Part shown: piece after piece, positions 27,125 through 36,015 of the stretch | How positions within the stretch are numbered: position 1 is the stretch's first letter | How the letters are laid out: each line of letters opens with the position of its first letter | Source: a bacterium | GTDB lineage: Bacteria > Chloroflexota > Chloroflexia > Chloroflexales > Kallotenuaceae | Direction: 5' to 3' | Length of the DNA: 36,347 bases | Assembly: GCA_016781525.1 (NCBI GenBank) | Contig: JADDQE010000055.1 | Span: forward strand, 1 to 36,347 | The notes under the pieces: generated by a model | Database searches by the model: none | What the model was told of the DNA's origin: nothing | What the model saw: only the letters and a program-made list of their open reading frames with translations | Program-made: the position numbers and the translations under genes

Positions 27125-28078
27125 CTATAAGCCAATCCCGGCCCGCGCCAAGCTCTGGCTGATGCGTGTGTCCGCCGGCTGTTCGCCGGGTACAAAGGTT
27201 TGGCCCGTCAGTCGCTCATAAACCAGGATGTAGCGCCGAGCGACCTCCGCAATGAGGTCGGCCGGCATGGGAGGCGGCTCGCCGGTGCCCACGTAGCCCT
27301 GCGCGGCGAACCAAGCGCGGAGGTACTCTTTATCAAGATGCTCGCGCTCCGGCGCATCCGTTGCTTGCGTCCAAAAACGGCTCGAATCCGGCGTGTGAAT
27401 CTCGTCGACCAGCGTCAAGCGTCCATCCACTAGCCCGAATTCGTACTTCGTGTCTACCAACGTCAGGCCGGCGCGGGCCGCCACCTCCTGGCCATGCGCA
27501 AACAGCGCCAGCGCCGCCGTCTCAATCTCTTGCCACAGCTCCTCTGGAAGCAACTGACGCTCGATGATTTCGCCGCGCGTCAACGGCTCATCATGCCCAC
27601 CCACGGGCGCCTTGGTCGTCGGGGTGATCATCGGAGCAGGCAGAGCGTCGTTCTTGCGTAAGCCCTCGGGCAAACGCACGCCATACACTTCACGCTGCCC
27701 CTGCGCGTAGAGCGTCCACAGGGAGGTCTTGGTCACGCCGGTAATATAGCCGCGCACGACGACCTCGACCGCCAGCGGTACCGCCTCGCGCGCGACCGTT
27801 ACGTTTGGATCGGGGACGGCGACGACGTGGTTGGCCACGACGTCGCGGGTCTGCTCGAACCACCATGCACTTAGCTGGTTGAGCACCTGTCCCTTGAAGG
27901 GAATCGCGCCCAGCACGCGGTCGAACGCCGAAATGCGATCGGTTGTAATCAGGACGCGCCGATCGCCCAGCCGGTACGACTCGCGCACCTTGCCGCTCTC
28001 TTTTGAGCCGAGCCCCGGCACGTCCACCGACGTAAGTGCGTTGGGGATGGCGCTGATAAGCTCGTCGTAGCTCAGCAC
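27125..28078 (-). CDS. purC: Phosphoribosylaminoimidazole-succinocarboxamide synthase (SAICAR synthetase)
   Basis: Joins aspartate to CAIR with ATP (purine step 8). At 317 residues it is of the longer, yeast Ade1-like form rather than the ~240-residue E. coli form. Motifs are SGKVRESYRLGDRRVLITTDRIS split over about residues 28-50, AFDRVLGAIPFKGQVLNQLS, VVVRGYITGV, TPTTKA, LVDTKYEFGLVDG and DEIHTPDSSRFW. The start codon is GTG at 28078, with AGGAGCG about 11 bases upstream. It lies 39 bases after purL. Confidence 0.96.
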   Translation of the reverse strand: MLSYDELISAIPNALTSVDVPGLGSKESGKVRESYRLGDRRVLITTDRISAFDRVLGAIPFKGQVLNQLSAWWFEQTRDVVANHVVAVPDPNVTVAREAVPLAVEVVVRGYITGVTKTSLWTLYAQGQREVYGVRLPEGLRKNDALPAPMITPTTKAPVGGHDEPLTRGEIIERQLLPEELWQEIETAALALFAHGQEVAARAGLTLVDTKYEFGLVDGRLTLVDEIHTPDSSRFWTQATDAPEREHLDKEYLRAWFAAQGYVGTGEPPPMPADLIAEVARRYILVYERLTGQTFVPGEQPADTRISQSLARAGIGL

Positions 28079-28117
28079 GGCGTCGCTCGCTCCTGTTGCC
28101 CAGCCTTCCGCAGGAGC

Positions 28118-31100
28118 TTAGGCATGACGGACACCGTTTTCAAACAATCTCAACCCCGCCAGACCTACCTCGCCCCTGTGCTGGCGCGGGTGCTGCCATG
28201 GGAAGATATGATTCTCGGGATGCGGCATCAGACCGAAGACGTTACCCGCCCGGTTACATAGGCCAGCAATCCCACCATCTGAGCCATTCGGGTCCGCCGG
28301 ATATGCAGCCGGACCCCCATCATGGCCCGCGTAGGTCAGCGCCACCAAGCCGTCACGCTGAAGGAGGTCTAACGCCGCTGCGTCGCGCGCGACGACCCGC
28401 CCTTCGCCGTGCGCAACCGGGCAGTAGATCGGCTCGCTGAGGCCAGCAGTAAAGAGACACTGGCTGTTCGGACTCGGCTGCAGGTAGACCCAGCGGCACT
28501 CGAAGTGGCCAGAAGCGTTCGAAGTCAACGTGACGAGCGGCTCGCCGTCCTGCGTGATATCCCGCCCAGGGAGGAAACCCGCCTTGACCAGCGCTTGGAA
28601 CCCGTTGCAAATGCCAAGGACCGGTCGACCGTCGGCAATAAACCGCTCGATGTCCTGGCGTAAGCGATGGCGCAAATCAACTGCCCACAGCCTGCCCGCG
28701 CCGAGATCATCACCATAGGTAAAGCCGCCGGGCATCACGAGCATATGGTAATCGCGTAGCCGCCGCTCACCTGCGATCAGCTGCTTGATATGGACAATCT
28801 CAGGTGCTCCACCGACCAATTCACACGCTAACGCCGCGTCGTGGTCGCGGTTGGTACCGGTGGCATGGACAATCAAGACCCGCGGCTTGGAGCTGCGCGT
28901 GGGAACCGCTCCCGGGATCGACGTAGCGGCGGGCCGTGTCGGCTCCTGCCGTACCACAGCGGGCGCGGCCGGAAGCGGCTGTCTGCCTGTCCAGGCCTGC
29001 TCCATCTCGGCGAGCTCCAGGTCAATGCACGTCTGACCGGCTTGACCGCGCACTTCGAGACGAGCATCCGCCCTTACAACGCCGATCTCCTTGTGCGGCA
29101 CATCACCAAGCAGCGCTTCAAATGCGGGTGCGTCCGCAGCGCGAACCTCGACCACAAAGCGGCTGAGCGACTCCGAAAAGAGCGCCGCGACGTCACTTGC
29201 GCCCGAGGCGAGGCCCGGCAGGCGGGCCAGATCAATCTGTGCACCCCGATCACCCGCAAGACACATCTCGGCAACCGCGACGCCAAGCCCGCCCTCGGAG
29301 CAGTCGTGACAGGCTTGCACGAGGCCGGCCCGAATTGCTTGGTGCAGCGCGCGCATATGAGCCAGTCCCGTCCGCACCGGCTGTGGAAGTGCACCGCGCA
29401 CCTCATCGTGCAGCAGCCCGTAATGACTGCCACCCATTGCATCAGCCGTTGCCCCTATGAGGTAGAGCAGATCGCCAGCCTGCTTCAAATCCGACGTGAC
29501 CGTCCGTTGGACATCGGGAACAATGCCCAAGGCCGAGATCAGCAGTGTGCCTGGGATCGCGTGACGTTGCCCCTGCCGGTCCGCGTACTCATTGTTTAAG
29601 CTGTCCTTGCCAGAGATGAACGGGACGCTATACGCCAGCGCCGCGTCGTAGCAGCCCTGCGCAGAGCGGACGAGCCCGCCCAGCCGATCCGGAAGGTTTG
29701 GATTGCCCCAGCAGAAGTTGTCGAGGACGGCGACGTGGTCGGGATCGGCGCCCACTGCGACCAGGTTGCGCATCGCTTCGTCGAGTGCGGCCCAGGCCAT
29801 CGTGTAGGGGTCGATCTCGCCGAACGTGGGGCAAATCCCGGCTGACAGCGCGACGCCACGCGGGGCTTGAGCTTGCTCGTGCCGGCCGGCACTTGCTTGT
29901 GGGACCAGTACCGCGGCGTCGCCGTGGCCCGCGTTACGAGCGCCAACCAGCGGCTTGACCGCCGTGCGGCCCTGGACCTCGTGATCGTAGCGTCGAACTA
30001 CCGCTTCCTTGCTGCGGATATTCGGATGTGCCAGCAGTGCCAGGAGATCGGGCGCCAGATCGGCAGGTGGTGTAAAGCTTCGCTCCACCTCGGAGCTGCT
30101 CTGGGGCTGCCAGATCGCCGTGAGTTGGCGCTGTGGTATGCCGTCGTGCAGAAACGCCACATCCAGATGCCCAACGGTCTCGTCGTTGTATAGGAGGTGC
30201 AGCCGCCCATCGCCGGTGAATTCTCCGATGCAGACGGCAGCGATCTCTTGGCCATCGCTCAATTCTTTGAGACGCGGCCAGCTGTGGCGAGGAACCGCCA
30301 GAACCATGCGCTCCTGGGCTTCACTCAGCCAAATCTCCCAAGGGCGCAACCCCGGGTACTTGAGTGGCACGTCCGCCAGCTGGACCCGCGCGCCCAACGT
30401 TTGGGCCATCTCGCCAACTGCCGACGACAGACCGCCCGCGCCACAGTCGGTAATCGCGTGGTAGAGCTGTTCGTCGCGCGCCCGCAGCACGACTTCCTGG
30501 ATCTGCTTCTCGTGGATCGGGTGGCCGATCTGCACTGCCGTGGCCGCAATTCCTCCGGTCTCCTGATCCATTTCCATACTGGAAAACGTCGCGCCGCGCA
30601 GGCCATCGCGCCCGGTATGTCCGCCGATGACGATTACCAAATCACCTGGCTGTGGCGTGGTCGGGTGCGACCCACGTGGAAGTAGCCCAAGGCACCCACA
30701 AAAGACCAGCGGGTTCGATGTGTACCCTTGATGATAGAGCACAGCCCCGTTGACCGTCGGGATGCCCATCTTGTTGCCGTAGTCCTCGACGCCATGGATG
30801 ACGCCAGCTTCGATACGCGGCGGTGGTAAAACACCCTCGGGCAGCAGCTCACGCGGTAGATCAGGCGGGCCAAAGCACAGGACGTCGGTGGTAGCGATGG
30901 GCCGCGCGCTCACGCCCAGCACGTCGCGGATCACCCCGCCCACGCCAGTATTGGCACCGCCGAAAGGCTCGAGAGCGGAGGGGTGATTGTGGGTCTCGAC
31001 CTTGAACGCGAGGTCGTAGCTCTCGTCAAACGCGATGATCCCCGCGTTGTCGACAAACGCCGAGCGGACCCAGGGCTTGCCCACCTCTTCGGTCGCACGC

Positions 31101-31924
31101 CGGATATAGGTTGAAAGCAGGCCCTCGATTGTTTGTGTAACCGGCTCTGCGCTGGGATCGCCAGCGGGCGGACCATCGTACGTAATCGTAGCTTTGAAGG
31201 TCTTGTGCGAGCAGTGTTCGCTCCATGTCTGCGCGAGCATTTCCAGCTCGACGTCGGTCGGATCGCGGTGCAGGTCGCGGTAGTAGGCTTGTATCGCCTG
31301 CATCTCGGCAAGATCGAGCGCCAAGCGTCGCGCTGCGCTGATCGAGCGCAAGCCCTCGTCACTCGCCGACCTAAGCGGAATAGGCTCTACCGTGCTGTCG
31401 GCCGCCTGATACGCAAAAAAGGGCGGGCTGATTGGCTCGCCAATCTCAAAGCGTTGGACAACCGGATTCGCGAGCACCTCGGCGGCTAGCCGCCGCAGGT
31501 CGGCGTCGCTTAGCGTCCCCTCCAGCCGGTAGCGCTGGCCGGTTGCAGCGCGCTCCAACCCGTTCACGCCAAGCAGGTGCGCCGTTCGCAAAAGGTTTTC
31601 GGCAGCCGGATCGGTTACGCCTGGCAGCAAACTGACTTCAACGGCGCTAACGTCGGAGGGCGGTGGGCTGTCGAGGGGAACGGCGACGAAGGTTTCGGTC
31701 ACAGGATCGGCGAGTAGCTCGCGGCTCAGATAAAGCACGTCATCGCCGGCGAGCTCACCCTGGAGAAAATACAAGCGGGCGACGGTACAGGCAGTTAGCC
31801 CGGTGATACCTATCTGCTGCGCTGCTTCGACAATCTTGCGCCCGTCTGCTGTTCCCTCGGAACGGTTGCTAACCTCAACACGTACCGAGCGCAGCGAGCC
31901 TCCTACACGTTGCAATTCCGACAT
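28118..31924 (-). CDS. purL: FGAM synthase with fused PurS-like, PurL and PurQ domains
   Basis: Single 1268-residue polypeptide catalysing purine step 4 (FGAR to FGAM with glutamine and ATP). Residues about 11-85 and 92-163 are two PurS-like alpha/beta units, each with a run like (a/p)G.t..(a)...lG..gl and ending in a-NPV/DPV..(e/r)F. The PurL synthetase core spans about 195-980, with LAQTWSEHCSHKTFKA, VETHNHPSALEPFGGANTG split around residue 325, DCGAGGLSSAVGEMA, DNFCWGNP and CHDCSEGGLGVAVAEM. A Pro/Ala-rich linker at about 985-1012 leads to PurQ: PGGFTYGDD, nucleophile Cys1106 in LGICNGFQ, His1235 and Glu1237 in MPHPENH. GGAGG lies 11 bases before the ATG. PurL and PurQ are separate subunits in many bacteria; E. 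coli uses a fused ~1300-residue form with different N-terminal sequence. Confidence 0.95.
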   Translation of the reverse strand: MSELQRVGGSLRSVRVEVSNRSEGTADGRKIVEAAQQIGITGLTACTVARLYFLQGELAGDDVLYLSRELLADPVTETFVAVPLDSPPPSDVSAVEVSLLPGVTDPAAENLLRTAHLLGVNGLERAATGQRYRLEGTLSDADLRRLAAEVLANPVVQRFEIGEPISPPFFAYQAADSTVEPIPLRSASDEGLRSISAARRLALDLAEMQAIQAYYRDLHRDPTDVELEMLAQTWSEHCSHKTFKATITYDGPPAGDPSAEPVTQTIEGLLSTYIRRATEEVGKPWVRSAFVDNAGIIAFDESYDLAFKVETHNHPSALEPFGGANTGVGGVIRDVLGVSARPIATTDVLCFGPPDLPRELLPEGVLPPPRIEAGVIHGVEDYGNKMGIPTVNGAVLYHQGYTSNPLVFCGCLGLLPRGSHPTTPQPGDLVIVIGGHTGRDGLRGATFSSMEMDQETGGIAATAVQIGHPIHEKQIQEVVLRARDEQLYHAITDCGAGGLSSAVGEMAQTLGARVQLADVPLKYPGLRPWEIWLSEAQERMVLAVPRHSWPRLKELSDGQEIAAVCIGEFTGDGRLHLLYNDETVGHLDVAFLHDGIPQRQLTAIWQPQSSSEVERSFTPPADLAPDLLALLAHPNIRSKEAVVRRYDHEVQGRTAVKPLVGARNAGHGDAAVLVPQASAGRHEQAQAPRGVALSAGICPTFGEIDPYTMAWAALDEAMRNLVAVGADPDHVAVLDNFCWGNPNLPDRLGGLVRSAQGCYDAALAYSVPFISGKDSLNNEYADRQGQRHAIPGTLLISALGIVPDVQRTVTSDLKQAGDLLYLIGATADAMGGSHYGLLHDEVRGALPQPVRTGLAHMRALHQAIRAGLVQACHDCSEGGLGVAVAEMCLAGDRGAQIDLARLPGLASGASDVAALFSESLSRFVVEVRAADAPAFEALLGDVPHKEIGVVRADARLEVRGQAGQTCIDLELAEMEQAWTGRQPLPAAPAVVRQEPTRPAATSIPGAVPTRSSKPRVLIVHATGTNRDHDAALACELVGGAPEIVHIKQLIAGERRLRDYHMLVMPGGFTYGDDLGAGRLWAVDLRHRLRQDIERFIADGRPVLGICNGFQALVKAGFLPGRDITQDGEPLVTLTSNASGHFECRWVYLQPSPNSQCLFTAGLSEPIYCPVAHGEGRVVARDAAALDLLQRDGLVALTYAGHDGGPAAYPADPNGSDGGIAGLCNRAGNVFGLMPHPENHIFPWQHPRQHRGEVGLAGLRLFENGVRHA

Positions 31925-32042
31925 CTAAGGTCGCCTCCAGACCATTTTGCGACACGAGCACGGCAGTCACAGCGGGTGAAACCTACGAAGGAGGGCACCT
32001 GGACTCGCCGGCTGGTTCGTCGCCGGTTGTATCAGTAATCGG

Positions 32043-33713
32043 TTATGAACCACGTTGTCCATATGCCTCCCATCCAGCCGTGGATAAGGCCGCCACTTTG
32101 TCCATTACATTCGCTTCGAGTGTGGCCTGGTACGCCACGGTACGCTCCTGCAGGACGGGATCGCCGGCCCCGAGGATGCGCGCCGCTAGCAGGCCCGCAT
32201 TTGCCGCATTGCCGATGCCAACCGTGGCAACCGGAACGCCACGCGGCATTTGAACGATCGAGAGCAGTGCATCCTGCCCGCCGAGTGGTCCAATCTCGAT
32301 TGGCACGCCAATCACTGGCAGCGGTGTCAGCGCTGCCACCATGCCCGGCAGATGGGCGGCTCCGCCCGCGCCCGCGATGATGACCCGCAGGCCGCGTTGG
32401 TGCGCCGACTGCGCGTACTCGAACATGCGCTGGGGCGTGCGGTGCGCCGAGACAATCGTCACCTCGAACGGAATATCGAAGTCGCGTAGGACGGCGGCTG
32501 CCTGCTTGAGCGTCGGCAGATCCGAATCGCTGCCCATGATGATGCCCACGAGTGGCAAGCTTTCCGCCAGGTTGTCTTGAGTGTCACCGGTAAGCTCGGC
32601 GAGCCGTGCCGCGAGCTCGGCATGACTTGCAGCGGTTACAGTAATATGCCCCATTTTCCGCTGTGCCCGGACATCCGATTTGCCGTACCAATGGACCGTC
32701 GCGCCCGGGATGTGTAGCGCCCGCTCGATTGGGCGGAGCGTCTCCTCCCACAAGCCGTCGCCACTGCCCAGCACGTTGACCATTGCCGCCGCGCCAACTC
32801 GCATCGTAGTGTTGCCCAGTGGTAGGCCGAGGATCGCGCGTAGATGCTGCGCGAACTGGCTCGTCGTGCACGCCTCGATCGTGTAATGGCCTGAATTGTG
32901 CGGGCGCGGCGCAATCTCGTTGACCAAGACAGTGCCATCGGTCAACTGAAAGAGCTCGACGCCGAAGATGCCCGCGCCGGTCAGCGACGCAACGGCCTCA
33001 CGGGCAATTGCGCGAGCCGCCTGCTGGAGAACCGGGCTCACAGGAGCCGGTGCGATCACGCGGTGCAGAATATTGTCACGGTGAATCGTCTCTACAACCG
33101 GGTAGTCGGCCAGCGTTCCATCGCGGCCCCGTGCAACCATTACTGCCAGCTCACGCTCGAAGGGCACAAGCTGCTCGATATACAAGCCGCGGTCGAGTCC
33201 GCCCAGCGCCTCGATCGCAGCTGGCAGCTCATCAGGGCTGTCCACTACAACATTCCCGCGACCATCGTAGGCCAAGCGCCGCGATTTAAGCAGCAGCGGG
33301 AAGCCCGCACGCTCCGCAACCGTGTACAGCGTCCGCTCATCCGGCACGTCATAAAAAGGCGCCACCGGAACACCGTGCTGGGTGAGGTGGCGCTTCTGCT
33401 GCAGTTTATCTTGGATGACTCGGAGGGTTTCAGGAGCTGGATGGACCGCGAGGCCCTGGTCGGCTAGAGCATCCAAGGTGTCGACGCTAACATGCTCGAT
33501 CTCGACGGTAAGAACATCGCAGCCCTCGGCTAGCTCACGAATGCGCTCAGGGTCGCGGAAATTGCCGAACACCTGGCGGCTAGCAACTTGGCCAGCGGGA
33601 GCGTTTCGGTCTGGGTCAAGCACCGCGATCTGCATGCCAAGGTCATATGCGGCAAGTGCGAGCAGACGGCCAAGCTGACCCCCTCCTAGCACCCCGACGG
33701 TCGAGAACTTCAT
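32043..33713 (-). CDS. purKE: Fused PurK-PurE (Ade2-like AIR carboxylase)
   Basis: One 556-residue protein covers both steps from AIR to CAIR. Residues 1 to about 375 are the ATP-grasp N5-CAIR synthetase Pur[60 protein letters not shown]. From about 387 comes a class I PurE mutase: [75 protein letters not shown]. Between them are only ~12 linker residues. The order PurK-PurE is that of fungal Ade2; most bacteria have two genes. The ATG at 33713 matches the usual PurK N-terminus ([12 protein letters not shown]); the upstream ATG at 33737 is not supported. It is the first gene of the operon, followed by a 118-base gap (31925-32042) in which I see nothing. Confidence 0.95.
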   Translation of the reverse strand: MKFSTVGVLGGGQLGRLLALAAYDLGMQIAVLDPDRNAPAGQVASRQVFGNFRDPERIRELAEGCDVLTVEIEHVSVDTLDALADQGLAVHPAPETLRVIQDKLQQKRHLTQHGVPVAPFYDVPDERTLYTVAERAGFPLLLKSRRLAYDGRGNVVVDSPDELPAAIEALGGLDRGLYIEQLVPFERELAVMVARGRDGTLADYPVVETIHRDNILHRVIAPAPVSPVLQQAARAIAREAVASLTGAGIFGVELFQLTDGTVLVNEIAPRPHNSGHYTIEACTTSQFAQHLRAILGLPLGNTTMRVGAAAMVNVLGSGDGLWEETLRPIERALHIPGATVHWYGKSDVRAQRKMGHITVTAASHAELAARLAELTGDTQDNLAESLPLVGIIMGSDSDLPTLKQAAAVLRDFDIPFEVTIVSAHRTPQRMFEYAQSAHQRGLRVIIAGAGGAAHLPGMVAALTPLPVIGVPIEIGPLGGQDALLSIVQMPRGVPVATVGIGNAANAGLLAARILGAGDPVLQERTVAYQATLEANVMDKVAALSTAGWEAYGQRGS

Positions 33714-33720
33714 GCCCGGG

Positions 33721-33726
33721 ATTGTA
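33721..33726 (-). promoter_or_regulatory. Possible -10 box of the pur operon (leaderless mRNA)
   Basis: Minus-strand TACAAT (5/6) ends 7 bases before the purKE ATG, so a transcript from it would begin at or near the A of ATG. No Shine-Dalgarno sequence precedes this ATG, which fits. No recognisable -35 is found at 15-18 bases, so this stays weak. Confidence 0.3.
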
Positions 33727-33793
33727 ACATAAAACATATGGCAGTACCGGCTTGTCCTAGCCGAAATTAATATGTCGCGCCGGAAGGCTGTCT

Positions 33794-33822
33794 TTGAACA
33801 GCGTATCGACTTGCGCTATACT
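33794..33822 (+). promoter_or_regulatory. Promoter of the GH2 gene
   Basis: TTGAAC (33794-33799, 4/6), a 17-base spacer and TATACT (33817-33822). The -10 and the CG-rich bases after it resemble the GH5 promoter, but no GCAAACGNTTTCC site is present. A second weak candidate is TAGAAT at 34034-34039. Apart from promoter elements and the hairpin by the start codon, 33823-34047 holds nothing I recognise. Confidence 0.6.
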
Positions 33823-34047
33823 CTCGCGCTGTGACGAACGATGACCGCCGACAGTGATTATGCAAGGATGGAAGGCATAGCATCGCAGCTGGGTTTAGCG
33901 CTGTGTATCAGGCGATGAGCAGGCAAGCTCCGTTGGTCCCCGGCCGAGCACCGCTTGCTCCAGAAGTTCCGCAGTTGTAAGCGTCGGCAGCATGTCACTT
34001 GGATGTTTCGTTACAATGGTTTATCAGAATCGTTAGAATTGACGAAT

Positions 34048-34065
34048 GGGGCTAGCCCCCGGAGG
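34048..34065 (+). promoter_or_regulatory. Hairpin-forming palindrome abutting the GH2 ribosome binding site
   Basis: GGGGCTAGCCCC (34048-34059) is a perfect 12-bp palindrome one base before GGAGG (34061-34065), which is 4 bases from the ATG at 34070. The strong ribosome site decides against the in-frame ATG at 34046. The hairpin may stabilise the 5' end or modulate ribosome access. Confidence 0.6.
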
Positions 34066-34069
34066 AACG

Positions 34070-35947
34070 ATGCAGATTCCACGTCCAGAGCACCCCCGCC
34101 CGCAATGTGCGCGCGAGGAGTGGCTCAACCTCAACGGCGAGTGGCAGTTCGAGATCGACTGCGGCGATACTGGCTACGAGCGCGAGCTGCACCATCGCGT
34201 ACTATCTGGCCATATCACCGTGCCCTTTTGCCCCGAATCTGAGCTGTCGGGTGTTGGTAATACCGATTTCATGCCCGCGGTCTGGTATCGACGCACGGTA
34301 ACGATCCCTCAAGCCTGGGCCGGTAAGCGAGTGCTGCTGCACTTTCAGGCGTGCGATTACGACACAACCGTCTGGGCTAACGGCGTCGAAGTCGTTCGAC
34401 ACCGCGGCGGTTTTACGCCCTTCACGGCCGACCTCAGGGACATTGCCCACGCTGGTCAAGATGTGACGATCGTCGTGCGGGCGCGCGACGACAATCGCCC
34501 ATCACAGCCACGCGGCAAGCAGTCGACCAAGTACGAAAATTACTCGGTCTTCTATACGCGCACTACCGGTATCTGGCAGACGGTGTGGATGGAGCCGGTC
34601 GCCGATTGCTACCTCAAGCGTCCACGTATCACGCCGGACCTCGCCAACGGCTTATTTCGGCTGGAGCAGCCCATCAGCCAAAACCGGCCGGGTCTGCGGC
34701 TGCGTGCGACGCTGCGCGACAAACAGGGCGAGGTTGCCTCGGCGTCCTGTCGCGCCGACCTCGACTTCGCGCCACGGCTCGACCTTGCCATCCCGGAGGA
34801 GCGGCGGCGACCCTGGTCGCCCAGCGACCCGTTCTTATACGACCTGACGATAGAGCTCGTGGACCGCACCGGGAATGTCGTGGATCGAGTGGCCAGTTAT
34901 GCTGGGCTGCGCTCCGTCGCCATCGACGGTAAGCGCGTCAAGCTCAACGGCGAGTCGCTCTTCCAGCGGCTTGTGCTTGACCAGGGCTACTACTCAGATG
35001 GCATCATGACGGCGCCGACAGACGAGGTGCTGGTGCGTGATATCGAGCTCAGCATGGAGGCCGGCTTCAACGGTGCTCGGCTGCATCAGAAGGTTTTCGA
35101 GGAGCGCTTCCTGTACCATGCCGATCGGCTGGGCTACCTTGTGTGGAGCGAGTTCGCGGACTGGGGCTGCAGCGGCTTCGGGCCCATGCATGACCACCAG
35201 CAGCCCAGTATCACCTATGCGGCGCAGTGGCTGGAGGCACTGGAGCGCGACTACTCGCATCCGTCGATCATTGGCTGGTGCGGACTGAACGAAACGGCCC
35301 AGCGCTTGACCGACCGCATCACGATTCTCGACGACGCGACCCGCGCGCTCTTCCTCGCGGCCAAAGCAATGGATACCACCCGGCCGGTGCTCGACACCTC
35401 GGGCTACTCGCATCGTGTGCCGGAGTCGGACGTCTACGACTCGCACGACTATATCTACGAGCAAGATTTCCACCAGGGTCTGGAAACGTTCCGCGAGCGG
35501 CACGCCGGTCTCGCGAGTGGCACGCCGTTTCTTAACCCAAACCAGCAGCGCATGGCCATGCAGTTTGGCAGCACCCAGCCGGTTATCTGGTCGATCCCGT
35601 ACCGCGGCCAGCCCTACTTTGTCAGCGAGTTTGGCGGCTTCAAGTGGAATCCAGCCACGGCGCCGAAGTCGGCCCTCGAAAACCTGCAGTTACGGGAAAC
35701 CAGCTGGGGTTACGGTTCCGATCCTGTCTCGCTCGACGACTTTTACCACCGCTTCGCTGCGACGTGCAACCTGCTGCTGGATGATCCGAACATGTTTGGC
35801 TACTGTTATACGCAGCTGACCGATACCTTTCAGGAAGAAAACGGCATCTTCTTTTTCGACCGCAGCTCAAAGTTCGACCTGGAGCGGCTGCGCGCGATCC
35901 AACAGCGCGTGGCGGCGATCGAACGTGTGGAGCCCGAGGCAGAGTAA
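34070..35947 (+). CDS. GH2-family beta-glycosidase, cytoplasmic
   Basis: 625-residue family 2 glycoside hydrolase. The N-terminal jelly-roll sugar-binding domain (about 15-190) begins PRPQCAREEWLNLNGEW and includes WYRRTVTIP and GIWQTVWMEP. An immunoglobulin-like middle domain ends near residue 285, followed by the barrel: Glu408 in GWCGLNET is the acid/base (Asn-Glu pair), and Glu520 in YFVSEFGGF is the nucleophile. No signal peptide is present. At this length it resembles compact beta-glucuronidase/beta-galactosidase-type members, but the specificity is not readable; side-chain removal from hemicellulose is possible. It is monocistronic, divergent from the purine operon, with its own promoter and a strong terminator. 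Confidence 0.9.
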   Translation: MQIPRPEHPRPQCAREEWLNLNGEWQFEIDCGDTGYERELHHRVLSGHITVPFCPESELSGVGNTDFMPAVWYRRTVTIPQAWAGKRVLLHFQACDYDTTVWANGVEVVRHRGGFTPFTADLRDIAHAGQDVTIVVRARDDNRPSQPRGKQSTKYENYSVFYTRTTGIWQTVWMEPVADCYLKRPRITPDLANGLFRLEQPISQNRPGLRLRATLRDKQGEVASASCRADLDFAPRLDLAIPEERRRPWSPSDPFLYDLTIELVDRTGNVVDRVASYAGLRSVAIDGKRVKLNGESLFQRLVLDQGYYSDGIMTAPTDEVLVRDIELSMEAGFNGARLHQKVFEERFLYHADRLGYLVWSEFADWGCSGFGPMHDHQQPSITYAAQWLEALERDYSHPSIIGWCGLNETAQRLTDRITILDDATRALFLAAKAMDTTRPVLDTSGYSHRVPESDVYDSHDYIYEQDFHQGLETFRERHAGLASGTPFLNPNQQRMAMQFGSTQPVIWSIPYRGQPYFVSEFGGFKWNPATAPKSALENLQLRETSWGYGSDPVSLDDFYHRFAATCNLLLDDPNMFGYCYTQLTDTFQEENGIFFFDRSSKFDLERLRAIQQRVAAIERVEPEAE

Positions 35948-35971
35948 GCAGGCATAACCCTCGCTCCTAGC

Positions 35972-36015
35972 ACGGACGGGCCTCATCAAGTGGTGAGGCC
36001 CATCCGTCGCTTTTT
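35972..36015 (+). terminator. Intrinsic terminator of the GH2 gene
   Basis: ACGGACGGGCCTCA (35972-35985) pairs with TGAGGCCC-A-TCCGT (35994-36007) with a single mismatch around an 8-base loop. GCTTTTT follows soon after. It lies 25 bases after the GH2 stop codon. Confidence 0.9.
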
